NCBI GenBank assembly: GCA_050176585.1 | Contig: JBFXHX010000003.1 | Span: 124,001 to 188,000 of the forward strand | Source: CAYYWP01 sp050176585 | Lineage (GTDB): Bacteria; Desulfobacterota; Binatia; HRBIN30; CADEER01 | Reading direction: 5' to 3' | Length of the DNA: 64,000 bases | Shown here: piece by piece, positions 10,401 through 18,436 of the stretch | Layout: each line of letters begins with the position of its first letter | How positions within the stretch are numbered: position 1 is the stretch's first letter | The notes under the pieces: model-generated | Database searches by the model: none | What the model saw: the letters and a program-made list of their open reading frames with translations, nothing else | Told to the model about the DNA's origin: nothing | Position numbers and translations under genes: made by a program

Positions 10401-10835
10401 GGCGATGTAGAGGATGCGGCCCGCCTCGAAATGGTCCAGCAGGAGCAACGTCTGCCCCCAGACTGCGAGGCCGATGGCGGCGCACATGGCGAACAACGGC
10501 GCGGCGCGGCGGCCGGCGCGTACCGCACCGATGAGGGCGATCGCGAGTAGGCCGGCACTGGCGGCCGCGGCGACGGCGGCCGGATGGGCGATCAGCCAAT
10601 CGGTGGCGCCTCCTCCGGGCCCCCGCAGCAACAGAAACAGCGGATCGAATATGGCGAGGATGCGCTCGCCGCGCGCCTCCTGCGCCCGGCCGATCAGCAC
10701 GGTGACGATGAACGCCAGCGCCGTGCCGCAGACGAGCAACAGCAGACCGGGCCAGCGCCGCGAGGGCCGGCTTTCGACGGCCGCCGCGGTGGCCGCGGTG
10801 TCCTGCACGGCGATCCCGGTCCCGGGCTCAGCCAT
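7410..10835 (-). CDS. GT-C membrane glycosyltransferase fused to PA14-like and six-bladed NHL propeller domains
   Basis: The protein has 1141 residues. Roughly residues 25-620 are polytopic membrane sequence of the GT39 kind. The first large loop near residue 215 reads SDFFDLEMVDSMAQS, so the usual Asp-Glu pair is altered. A soluble part follows: about residues 770-850 (DDGWYRFALEPSCAGAELAI) look like a PA14-type carbohydrate-binding fold, and residues 885-1141 hold six blade-like repeats, such as GDLAIGPDGTLFVAA and STIAVAPDGTVAALF. The start overlaps the stop of the GT2 gene at 10828 by 8 nt, so the two are probably translated together. The likely role is to take the polyprenyl-linked sugar made by the operon and attach it to an extracytoplasmic acceptor gripped by the C-terminal domains. 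The acceptor is unknown. Confidence 0.8.
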   Translation of the reverse strand: MAEPGTGIAVQDTAATAAAVESRPSRRWPGLLLLVCGTALAFIVTVLIGRAQEARGERILAIFDPLFLLLRGPGGGATDWLIAHPAAVAAAASAGLLAIALIGAVRAGRRAAPLFAMCAAIGLAVWGQTLLLLDHFEAGRILYIAAPVLAILVGWWQPMRRIPGFPPFAGAAGAGPGAAWQPSWRTELAVVFGLGLLALAFRAWALTELSDFFDLEMVDSMAQSRTLHGAAEFVRYTFLTTNPGAAHILPQWAIFQLFGTSIFTLRMAPVLWGVAAVMLMYLLVRRVAGAAPALVAALFMATAPDQLFWSRSENSFFSPVAAMALLVVNVGLWMVERLSVRSVVAAALCMPFSRYFYTTGLAMFLFPLAVAGHAVIFVRGAWRKLWLIAPILALGLVVWWFHLTVLLAALNDWDWRFRHPADIYGGPAWTRQGDFKDASVVDLVRLQALSMYDRMERVLNDFTYKAVNSFGHWYARVQLDPHPTTMNVGLVALLVVAVGYFIGQIYDPRAFALLAWLAIALLPGIMSNDAAPRRIGMVFLVAHASGAILLAAAVRLARRVAGVAGGRVAASALGIAAALVLVTNTVSHFRMPMQPVLFADLLSFVRPLVQRSDAIFLTMPDAFRSFIMFDNLEHYLATPGCFQAVDGHREWLKLGLAPRCTFTDATYNLALNDAEQRALQERYRMQRISFVIFADPTTQSILDLLRALYPGAESLVLDSERQERRTVAMTVDIADSARLRTVDLRMADPPNPPPAVLADVPLRAVPDPERGGTALIAGGILIEDDGWYRFALEPSCAGAELAIDGRQALDAAPTPMLAGVHPFSLAVPSLPACPKPLRITSARQGQTSFEPVPPDRITSSAVAMLPQAAAPRVEVYDGYAPAAPFIQVPGRAGDLAIGPDGTLFVAATSEGVWRIHRYLPDGKPLDAWNLQGPPGLNLSTIAVAPDGTVAALFATTITLYTPDGRPLGSWHNGAFGWESQLAFWGKHLLVTIPPRNSIMVFDRNGELVREFSAFDTDNGPEELYNPLGFAFSAAGDLVVLQPNGQAIVFRTPTDDFQPTFVRRFAIEAGSQGSTFDGPDRVLLPAASAVQVFNTNGSRLMAADPTRDPGRRSYGRSPRLRGTADGAYVLDIDAGRIWVLRR

Positions 10836-12045
10836 CGCGGCGAGGTACGGAGAGCATGCTCAGAAAGAAAGACGCGAACAGCGTCTGCGCGCCGATGATC
10901 ATCAAGGTGGACGCTTGCAAGGCCGGCCGCACGGCATCGAGCGTCGCGCGTCCACTCGCCAGCCACTGGAATAGAATGGTGGCATCCATCGCGAAGCCGG
11001 CCATGAACAACAGGCCGCCGAGCACCAGGCCGCGTTCCAGCGTGAAGTGGCGCAGCCCGATGCGCAGCGTGCGGTCCGGCGCGTACAGGCGCGCGGCGTG
11101 CGAATAGGCTTTGGCGAAGATCCCGGTGGTTACGAGCTGGTACCCGAGCACGGTGAGGAGGCTCCCGACCACCATGTAGTGAACGTCGAAGTTGACGCCC
11201 GCGAGCTTGCGCGGGCCGCCGCCGAGCGCGAGCAGAGGCACGAGGCCGATCGCCATGCACAGCACGCCCGGCAAGACGAATAGATGAGTGGGCGAGAACA
11301 GCAGCATGAAGCGCAGATGCCGCCAGCCGTCGCGGAAGGAGCGGAGGTGCGGCGGCCGATTGCGGCCGTCGCGGTGCAGCGTGATCGGGATTTCCGTGAT
11401 GCGCAGACCCGCGAGCGCCGCCTTGATGGGCATCTCCGAGGCGAACTCCATGCCCGTAGTCTGCAGGTGCATGCGCCGGTATGCCTCCTTGGTAAATGCG
11501 CGCATGCCGCAGTGCGCGTCCGAGATGCGGATGCGAAAAAGCAGGTTCAGCAAGGTAGTGAGAACGGGGTTGCCGATCCAGCGGTGGTGCCACGGCATCG
11601 CGCCCGGCTCGATCGCGCCGCGGATCCGGGTGCCCATCACCAGATCGGTTCCGGCGCGCAATCCGTCGATGAACCGGCCGAGATCGGTGAGGTCGTAGGA
11701 GTCGTCGGCGTCCGCCATGATGATGAACGGGGCCTGCGCCTCGTCGATGCCGCGCAGCAGCGCGCTGCCGTACCCGCGGCGCGGCTCGTGCACGACTCGG
11801 GCGCCGCAGCGCTCGGCGATGCGCACGGAGTCGTCCGTGGAGCCATTATCGACCACCACCACTTCGCCGCGCACGCCGAGTTGGCCGAACGTGGCCATCG
11901 CTTTGGCGACGCACGACTCTATGGTCCCTGCTTCATTCAAGCACGGCAGGATCACCGCCACCTCGTAGGCCTCCGCGGAAGCGCGTTCCGCACCTTCGTC
12001 CGTGGCGGGCACCGGTGGTGCCGTCCCCCGTTGAGCGCCGACCAT
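10828..12045 (-). CDS. Family 2 glycosyltransferase with C-terminal membrane domain (DPM1/DPG-synthase type)
   Basis: The protein has 405 residues. GT-A signatures are VAVILPCLNEAGTIE, VVVDNGSTDDS and MADADDSYDL (metal-binding DxD). The catalytic part spans about residues 28-250, and four hydrophobic segments follow to the C-terminus (from THLFVLPGVLCMAIGLVPLL onward). This fits enzymes that move hexose from a nucleotide donor to dolichyl- or polyprenyl-phosphate. It is the first gene of the six-gene minus-strand operon, with ATG at 12045 and about 490 bp of gene-free DNA upstream. Its product is probably the donor for the GT-C protein encoded directly downstream. The second GT2 gene, at the operon end, suggests two different lipid-linked sugars. 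Confidence 0.87.
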   Translation of the reverse strand: MVGAQRGTAPPVPATDEGAERASAEAYEVAVILPCLNEAGTIESCVAKAMATFGQLGVRGEVVVVDNGSTDDSVRIAERCGARVVHEPRRGYGSALLRGIDEAQAPFIIMADADDSYDLTDLGRFIDGLRAGTDLVMGTRIRGAIEPGAMPWHHRWIGNPVLTTLLNLLFRIRISDAHCGMRAFTKEAYRRMHLQTTGMEFASEMPIKAALAGLRITEIPITLHRDGRNRPPHLRSFRDGWRHLRFMLLFSPTHLFVLPGVLCMAIGLVPLLALGGGPRKLAGVNFDVHYMVVGSLLTVLGYQLVTTGIFAKAYSHAARLYAPDRTLRIGLRHFTLERGLVLGGLLFMAGFAMDATILFQWLASGRATLDAVRPALQASTLMIIGAQTLFASFFLSMLSVPRRDG

Positions 12046-12533
12046 GGGCGCGGGAGTCTAGCGGCGGCCGTCCGTTAAAGGCAAGAAAGCCGAGCGCAGT
12101 AGGGATGCTCGCCGGAGCGGCCGAGCCGCGCGGCGGCCTGAGCCAAGGAGGCGACGTGCGCCACTGCTGGTGGCGGACGCTCAGCCAGCCCGCTCGCAGT
12201 GGTGCGGTGCAACCCAATCGCGTTGCGCAAGGCTGCCGGAGGATATCGGTCGTCACTGCCGCGACGGACATCGCTGCCCGATCCCGCGCGCGGACACGGA
12301 TGGCCCGGCTTACATCCGGAGAGACGACGCAGTCAGGGGTCTTGCGATGCACGGCGCTGCGGGAGCTCGTAACTGCTTGACACCAAAAGTTCGTAGCATC
12401 ACGCTGCATGCGCATGCACTCGGCGCTCGCGGATACGGCCGTGAAGCCGAGCCATGTGGATGGGGGCAGCCCGTGCTGTGGAGCATGACCGTGCGCGTCT
12501 CGACGACCCTCGTTCCGGGATCTGCTCGGCGGC
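12046..12533. other. Gene-free divergent region
   Basis: This 488-bp stretch lies between the GT2 gene reading left and the propeller-GT39 gene reading right. The reading frames across it give only Arg/Ala-rich sequence with no recognisable domain. A TTGACA hexamer lies at 12377-12382 on the plus strand, but I see no convincing -10 box at 16-18 nt. It should carry the promoters of both flanking units. Confidence 0.4.
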
Positions 12534-15500
12534 GTGCAGAACCCCAGCGTCGCCGTGCTCGCGCTGACGCGCAATCGGCGGCGCGTAGCGCGCCGCGCGA
12601 GCGCAAGCGGCCGGACATTGTCTAGCCGGTCCGGATCGGGTGAGCGCGCCGCGGCCGGGTTGGGGGGCGACGGCGGCGGCGCTGGGCACTGGCCCTGCCG
12701 CGCCGCGGCGCTCCTGCTCGTGGCGGCTCTCGGCGCCGGGCCGTTGGTACGCACCGCAGGTGCATCCGATCGGCAGCCCGCCGTGCCGTCGATCTCGCTC
12801 GGTTCCGGGCGCTCGGAGATCGTCGAGTACGATTCCGCGCTGCGCCCGGTGCGCCGGTACACGGGTGTTCAGAACCCGGTGGACATCGCACCCACGGCCG
12901 ACGGCGGCTTCCTGTTCGTCGATGTCGGCACCAAGCAGGTCACCGCGGTGGCACCTGACGGCGCCGTGCGCTGGAGCGACGGCATCGGGGGGTACCCGTT
13001 ACGGGTGCGAACGAGGCCCGGGGGCGGGTTGCTCGTCACCGCCGCGGACAAAGTCGTCGGCCTCCGCCCCGATCGCAGCGTGGAGTTCGAGATCGACGTG
13101 CCCCGCGTGGTGGCCGCGGCCCCCCTGCCGAACGGCAACCTCGTGGTGGCGTACAACGACCGCCAGGGCTGGCTGGCCGAGATGACGCCACGCGGCGACG
13201 TCGTGCGTCGCACGGCACCGTCCGGGCGCGTGGACGAGTGGGGCCTCTGGGTGAATGAGTCTCCGCAGGCCTACTTCATCTCCGTCTCATCGGTCGATGT
13301 CGGCCCCGACGGATCGATCTTCGCGGCCAACTTCGACTCGAGCGATGTGCGGTTGCTCACCCCGGAGCTCGGGCTGCGGCAATCGATTCCCGGGTTCGTC
13401 CACGCGACCGATACGCGCCTCGGCCCCAACGGTGAGCTCGTCGTCGTGGCGCCGGAGCAATGGCGGGTCTGGATTCGCGACCGGGATGGTACCGAACGCG
13501 AGTTCGAGCCGTCGCTCGTTCCGCGCTGCGCGAGCCTCACCAGCACGGGGACGCTGCTGGTCGGCGTGTGGTGGACGGCCGAGGGCGAAGTCCTCAATGC
13601 GGCGAAACCGCAGGCCGACAAGGCCGAGGTCGTCCCCTGGTGGCAACGCGGGCTGCCGGTTCCAGCGCTTGCCCTGCTTCTCTCGGCGCTGGTCGCGTAT
13701 CCCATGCGCCGCCGCGAGATCGCCGCGCGGGTGTGGAGGCGAACGGCGGATGGGGAACCGGCCTCTGAAGACGCGACGCCGCCCCCCGGCGGAACGCCGC
13801 CCCGAGGCCGTGCGGGCGTCGCCGCGAGATTCGCTTGCGCAGCTCTGCTCGGCTGCGGCGCACTCTTGATGTGGACGGGTACGGAACGGCTGTATGCGCA
13901 GCAGCTCGCGGACGGTACCCAGCGCTTCCTGGTCGGCGCGCTGCTGGCCGGCCTCGCGCTGCGCGGCCTCAACGCACTGACGTCGCCGGCTACCGCGCTC
14001 AGCTCCCTCGATCCTCTCGCCTGGCGGCCTTTGCCGCCGCGTGGCGATCGCATCCGCACGCTTGCCTTGCTGGTCCTGTCGTTCGCGGCCCTGGCGGGTT
14101 GCGTGACTGCCGTGCTGTACGGTGCGGAGACCCAGGCGGTCGCCGTGGGCTGCTGGATCGCGGCGCAGGTATGGATCCTGGCGGCGGCGTTCCCGCCGCG
14201 CGCTGCCGACGCCGAGGAGCCCGCGACGCCGCGCTGGCGCCACGCGGCAGTGGCAGTGCTGTTGCTCGGCACCTTGATCTCGCGGCTGTGGGAGATCGGC
14301 TTTTACCCCGACAACGTGCATCACGACCACAACCTGTACGGTACGGCGGTGCTCAGCCTGGTGCGCGGCGACTGGCGTCCGTTCTTCATTATGGATCCGC
14401 ACTCGCTGACGTTCGCGCGCCCATGGCTGGTGCCCGCCGCGGCCGCGGTGGAGCTGTTTGGTCCGAGCTACTGGGTTCTGCGCTTGACTGCGGCGCTTTC
14501 CAGCACGCTGATGGTGTGGGGCAGCATCCTGTTCGCCGGCGCGCTGTTCAACTGGCGGGTGGGGCTCATCGCCGGCTTTCTCGTCGCGGTGAACCACGCG
14601 CTGTTCTTGTACTCCCGTCAACCGTACGTGATCGAATCCACCGCGCCGTTTTTCCTGCTCCTGTACTGCGCGTTGACGGGTGCGCGGCGGGGCAGCCGTT
14701 TCCATTGGTGCTTGGCGGGCGTGATCGCCGGATGGGCGATGCTCTCGCCGAGGCAGTCCAGCATGTTCCCGTTCATCTGCGCGGCGATCTTTGCCTACGC
14801 GGCGATGTTGTACACGCGGGCCGTCGCGCGGCAGTGGCGGGGGATCTTGTGGATGATCGCTGGAGCGGCGGTCACCTACGTCCCCCTCGTGCCGTACATG
14901 CTGGCCCATCCGCTGCTGTGGCACCGCCTGCAGGACACGGCGGTGCTGTTCAAGCCCGACTATTCGATCGTCCGAGATTGGGCCGTTTGGCAGCACCAGC
15001 TGGTGCGCTCGTACGGATCGATCATCCTGTATCCCGACGCGAGCATGTGGGGCCTGTACACCGGCAAGCCCCTCTGCCTGCAAGTCGAGGCCTGCCTCTT
15101 CGGCGCAGGGTTGGTCTATCTGCTGACGTCGCCGCGATCCCTGGCGGGGTTCGCGGTGCTGGCGACGATTGCGATCAGCATCTTCCTCGGTAGCGCCCTG
15201 CTGGTGTCGCCACCCACCGTGTACCATTACTTCGTGGGGGTGATCGGAGCGCTGGTCGTGTGCGCCGTGGCGCTCGATCGCGCCGCCGCCTTGTTCGAGC
15301 GGCTTTCCCGGCCGTTGCCGCTCGCCTCCGGTTTGCTGGTCGTTGCGGTGCTGGGCCAGATCGCGCTCGCGCACGCCGCCAGCGTGTGGCCCGTTCTCCA
15401 GCGCCGCGACGGAGACCGCGGCCAGGCGCTCAGGGCGCATCCGACGGACGTCGTCGTGCGCTTCATCCGCGAGCATCCTGAGCCGCGCTATTACCTCGTG

Positions 15501-15815
15501 CGCTCGCGCCGCGACGCGTCGTCGACCGGCCCGCAGTTTCTCTACGCGGCCGCCGACTCGGACGTATCTGACGTCTCGAACGCCCTCCGCGACGTGCTGC
15601 CCCTCCCGTCGGTCGATCCCGCGCCCGCGGCCGTGTTCGTGGTCATGCCCTCGCGCAGTGACGACCGGCAGGTGATCTCCGAGATCTACCCGGGGGCGCG
15701 AGCGCGCGAGGTTCCGCTGTGGGACGGCGTGTCCAGCCTGTGGATCTATGCGGTCAGCGCGGACGAAATTCGGAGCAAAGCGCCGCCCGAAGTGATCGCG
15801 AACCCCACGCGCTGA
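12534..15815 (+). CDS. N-terminal six-bladed propeller fused to GT39-like membrane glycosyltransferase
   Basis: The protein has up to 1093 residues. A signal-like hydrophobic stretch (AAALLLVAALGAGPLV) precedes six propeller blades at about residues 90-355, for example VDIAPTADGGFLFVDV and SSVDVGPDGSIFAANF. Membrane segments start near residue 375. The GT39-like loop near residue 594 reads FYPDNVHHDHNLYG, with His/Asp where relatives carry Asp-Glu. A soluble tail of about 150 residues ends the protein. The propeller is secreted by the signal segment, so it lies on the same outer side as the GT-C active loop. Here the propeller precedes the membrane domain, the reverse of the other three fusions. 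GTG at 12534 is the longest start; TTG at 12660 would sit just before the signal segment. The stop lies 4 bp from a convergent gene. Confidence 0.78.
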   Translation: MQNPSVAVLALTRNRRRVARRASASGRTLSSRSGSGERAAAGLGGDGGGAGHWPCRAAALLLVAALGAGPLVRTAGASDRQPAVPSISLGSGRSEIVEYDSALRPVRRYTGVQNPVDIAPTADGGFLFVDVGTKQVTAVAPDGAVRWSDGIGGYPLRVRTRPGGGLLVTAADKVVGLRPDRSVEFEIDVPRVVAAAPLPNGNLVVAYNDRQGWLAEMTPRGDVVRRTAPSGRVDEWGLWVNESPQAYFISVSSVDVGPDGSIFAANFDSSDVRLLTPELGLRQSIPGFVHATDTRLGPNGELVVVAPEQWRVWIRDRDGTEREFEPSLVPRCASLTSTGTLLVGVWWTAEGEVLNAAKPQADKAEVVPWWQRGLPVPALALLLSALVAYPMRRREIAARVWRRTADGEPASEDATPPPGGTPPRGRAGVAARFACAALLGCGALLMWTGTERLYAQQLADGTQRFLVGALLAGLALRGLNALTSPATALSSLDPLAWRPLPPRGDRIRTLALLVLSFAALAGCVTAVLYGAETQAVAVGCWIAAQVWILAAAFPPRAADAEEPATPRWRHAAVAVLLLGTLISRLWEIGFYPDNVHHDHNLYGTAVLSLVRGDWRPFFIMDPHSLTFARPWLVPAAAAVELFGPSYWVLRLTAALSSTLMVWGSILFAGALFNWRVGLIAGFLVAVNHALFLYSRQPYVIESTAPFFLLLYCALTGARRGSRFHWCLAGVIAGWAMLSPRQSSMFPFICAAIFAYAAMLYTRAVARQWRGILWMIAGAAVTYVPLVPYMLAHPLLWHRLQDTAVLFKPDYSIVRDWAVWQHQLVRSYGSIILYPDASMWGLYTGKPLCLQVEACLFGAGLVYLLTSPRSLAGFAVLATIAISIFLGSALLVSPPTVYHYFVGVIGALVVCAVALDRAAALFERLSRPLPLASGLLVVAVLGQIALAHAASVWPVLQRRDGDRGQALRAHPTDVVVRFIREHPEPRYYLVRSRRDASSTGPQFLYAAADSDVSDVSNALRDVLPLPSVDPAPAAVFVVMPSRSDDRQVISEIYPGARAREVPLWDGVSSLWIYAVSADEIRSKAPPEVIANPTR

Positions 15816-15819
15816 GCGG

Positions 15820-16956
15820 CTATTTCGCGGGTACGCCGGCGATCTCCTCCGGCGTGAGCACGCGCCCGAACGCGCGAAAGTTCGAGATGATGCCGCCGGC
15901 GCCTTTCAGGCCGGCTTCCGGCACGTCCGAGCCGAGGTAGAGCGGGGTGCCGCTTGGGAACTCCACGTTGCCGGTGTACGTATTCTGTCCGACCACCTGG
16001 TCGTCGACGTACATGGCCGTGGCGGCGTCGCCCCATGTGACGGCGACGCTGTGCCGTTCGCCGGGCTGCCACTCGGCGATGTTCATCCCGACTTCGCGTT
16101 CTTCCCCCGACCCGTCGGCGAGAATGAAGCGGAGATAGGTGCCGTTCTTGAAGACGCGCAGCAGGTTGGCCGGATCATTGGCGTTGCGCACCGTCACCAG
16201 CGAATAGTCGCCGTCCTCGCCACCGTGCCAGTCGGGCGTGATGTCGAGCATCACCGTCCCGGCCTCGCCCCGCAGGTTGCCCGCGTTCGGGAAGGCCAGG
16301 ACCGACGAGCGGTCGAAGCGCATGCCGGATCCATCCTCGGCCAGCTCGAGGTTGTGCTCGGCCACCGGCGGCGTGTCGTCCTCGGCCAGCGTGCCGCGCT
16401 CGCGCGAGAGGGGCACGGATAGCACGACGTCGGTATCGCCGCCGGCCTCATCGCCCTCCTGCTGCTCGACGGTGTAGTCGCCGCTCTGGCCGTCGGCATG
16501 GCCGCGGCGGGGCAACTCCGCGACGCGTCCGCCCGCCGCGGCGCGGCCTTCCTCGGAGAGCGCGCCGACGTCGCTTCCGGCGCCAGGCAGCGAGCCGCCG
16601 GGAAGGTCCTGGGCGCGACGTGCACGGGCGGATGCATCGCCCTGGGCGGCGCCGCGCGCGATATCGGCCGCCGTCTTGCCCAGCCGCTCCGCGCTCGATC
16701 CGGCAGGCTGCGCGCCGCCGCGCGACTTCGGCCCGCGGCCCGCCATGTTTCCGACCGCTGGCGAGGGCGCCTCGACCGCGGGGTCGGAACGATGACCGGC
16801 TCCGGCATCGGCAGGGTTACCCGCCGATAGGCCACGCCCGGGTGACGGCGGTGCGCCGCGGCCGAAAAACAGCAGTGCTCCGAGCGCCACCGTTGCAATC
16901 GCCGCCGCCGCGACTACGGGAGCTCGCCGCAACGTCTTCTCGCCTCCGAGCACCAA
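15820..16956 (-). CDS. Membrane-anchored LamG / concanavalin A-like domain protein
   Basis: The protein has 378 residues. One N-terminal hydrophobic segment (APVVAAAAIATVALGALLFF) acts as a signal or anchor. A Gly/Ala/Arg-rich spacer follows to about residue 170, and then a LamG-type jelly roll of about 200 residues with the characteristic strands LLRVFKNGTYLRF, HSVAVTWGDAATAMYVDDQV and ISNFRAFGRVLTPEEIAG. LamG domains bind glycans or proteins and have no catalytic residues of their own. The start is TTG 16956 or GTG 16953, with GGAGGCGAG just inside the coding region. It follows the DUF362 gene by 51 bp and is probably the last gene of that transcript. It may hold or recognise the glycan made by its neighbours, which is inference. 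Confidence 0.72.
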   Translation of the reverse strand: MVLGGEKTLRRAPVVAAAAIATVALGALLFFGRGAPPSPGRGLSAGNPADAGAGHRSDPAVEAPSPAVGNMAGRGPKSRGGAQPAGSSAERLGKTAADIARGAAQGDASARARRAQDLPGGSLPGAGSDVGALSEEGRAAAGGRVAELPRRGHADGQSGDYTVEQQEGDEAGGDTDVVLSVPLSRERGTLAEDDTPPVAEHNLELAEDGSGMRFDRSSVLAFPNAGNLRGEAGTVMLDITPDWHGGEDGDYSLVTVRNANDPANLLRVFKNGTYLRFILADGSGEEREVGMNIAEWQPGERHSVAVTWGDAATAMYVDDQVVGQNTYTGNVEFPSGTPLYLGSDVPEAGLKGAGGIISNFRAFGRVLTPEEIAGVPAK

Positions 16957-17007
16957 CGATCTCGGAGCAGTCCGGCTCTGTCAAGCCTGCGCGTGTCTAC
17001 GGCTGGC

Positions 17008-18435
17008 TTACCCGCGGGCCACCGCGCGCTCCGCAATGGCAGCGCCCGGCTCGTCCCAGCCCTGGGGGAGCTGAAAAGAGAACCGAGGCATCGTCTCTCC
17101 CACCCGAATCCTCTCTATCCGCTCGCCGTTCGTCAGCGCGAAGCGGGCGAGGTGTTCCGCACCGCTCAGATAGCGGATCGCTAGCGGGTCGATGCCCATG
17201 ACCTCGCACGCGACGGTGTCGACGGCGACGAGGTTTTCGCCCCCGATGAGCACGCCGCAATGTTTGGGCGATGCCGCGAGCGGCCCTTCTCCTTCGCCCG
17301 CGACGATGCCGTCGACGACGGTAAACACGCGCCGCTGCGGTGTGGGCTGCAGCGCCCCGGCGCGATCCGCGTAGAGCAGGATGCGGTTGAGATCCACTAC
17401 CGTGCGCCAGATCGTATCGTTGCGGGACCAACTGCCGCCCATGTTGCCCTCGCCACGCGCCGTGAGCTTGGGCGCCCGCACGACGGCGGAGCAGCCGCCG
17501 GGCAGGGGAAACCGCGACAGTTGCTCGGCAATGCGCGCGGCCAAAGGCGGCGACTCCGCGTATTCGTCGCCGCGCGGTGGCGCGCCGGCCGTATAGTGCG
17601 GCAGCCAATACTTCTTCGGTGACAAGCCGATCACCGACTTCATGCTCAGCGTGGCCCCCGCTTTCTTGTGCGTTTTCATCTTCGGCACGTTGATCACGAG
17701 ATCCGCCGCCAGCGCGCTGTTCGCGATGCTGTACTCGTTCCGCCCGTTGCGGTGGTGGCGCACGGGCGTGCGCTTGTGACTGCGGTGAAAGCGCAGCCGG
17801 CGCGCGGGTGCCGCATAGTCGGTGAACACGCTGTCCGTCCCCAGGTCCACCACGGCGCTTCCGAGCGGATCGCCGGACAAGGCGATCGGGTACAGCAGCC
17901 CGAAGTTGAACGACCGGCCGCCCACTCGCAGGTCGTCGATGATCATCTTGCGGCCGAGGCGAAACTCCCGGAGGTCCAGCAGCGGGATGGGCCGGCCGAG
18001 GGATCGCTCGAGCGCGCCGATCATATCGGTCACGCCCAGCGCGCGGGCGGTCCGGTCGAAGTCGCTTCCCTCCAAGGGACAATCGAGCACGGCTACCGAG
18101 CCCGATGGCCCGACCGCGCGCACGGCGAGATCCAGCAACGGGCGCAGAACCGACGCATGCGTCGACGAGCACGACAGCTCGTCATCATTCAGATCGCGGT
18201 GAAAATCGCGGGACGTCACGAGATTGGGCTTGATGACGACTCGGCCGCCGGGCCGCACCATGCCGCCGAACGGATTCCATGCAGCGGTGCCGCCGTGCGC
18301 GGCGTCGAGGCCGAGCGCGCGCAGCAGTGTACATACGGCCTCGTACACCGGGTTGGGCGGATCGAACGGCGGCTGCCCGGTATAGCGCAGCTGCGGTTCA
18401 TGGCACACCGCGACCTGTGCGACCGGCACCCGCAC
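17008..18435 (-). CDS. DUF362 domain-containing protein
   Basis: The protein has 475 residues. The DUF362 signature LVINVPKMKTHKKAG lies mid-protein, and CGVLIGGENLVAVDTVACEVMGIDP-type sequence near the C-terminus (about residues 385-412) is the second conserved block of the family. RPGGRVVIKPNLVT is the first. No ferredoxin-type CxxCxxC cluster is visible, although some DUF362 proteins carry one. No signal peptide or membrane segment is seen. The start lies 1 bp after the stop of the GT2-CapK gene, so the two are almost certainly co-translated. The family has no firm biochemical role. The pairing with an adenylate-forming fusion suggests a shared step on an envelope lipid or sugar, which is inference. 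Confidence 0.83.
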   Translation of the reverse strand: MRVPVAQVAVCHEPQLRYTGQPPFDPPNPVYEAVCTLLRALGLDAAHGGTAAWNPFGGMVRPGGRVVIKPNLVTSRDFHRDLNDDELSCSSTHASVLRPLLDLAVRAVGPSGSVAVLDCPLEGSDFDRTARALGVTDMIGALERSLGRPIPLLDLREFRLGRKMIIDDLRVGGRSFNFGLLYPIALSGDPLGSAVVDLGTDSVFTDYAAPARRLRFHRSHKRTPVRHHRNGRNEYSIANSALAADLVINVPKMKTHKKAGATLSMKSVIGLSPKKYWLPHYTAGAPPRGDEYAESPPLAARIAEQLSRFPLPGGCSAVVRAPKLTARGEGNMGGSWSRNDTIWRTVVDLNRILLYADRAGALQPTPQRRVFTVVDGIVAGEGEGPLAASPKHCGVLIGGENLVAVDTVACEVMGIDPLAIRYLSGAEHLARFALTNGERIERIRVGETMPRFSFQLPQGWDEPGAAIAERAVARG

Positions 18436-18436
18436 C

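Noticed and set aside
12377..12382. TTGACA as a sigma70 promoter for the gene at 12534
   Set aside because: No TATAAT-like box lies at 16-18 nt; one hexamer is not enough.
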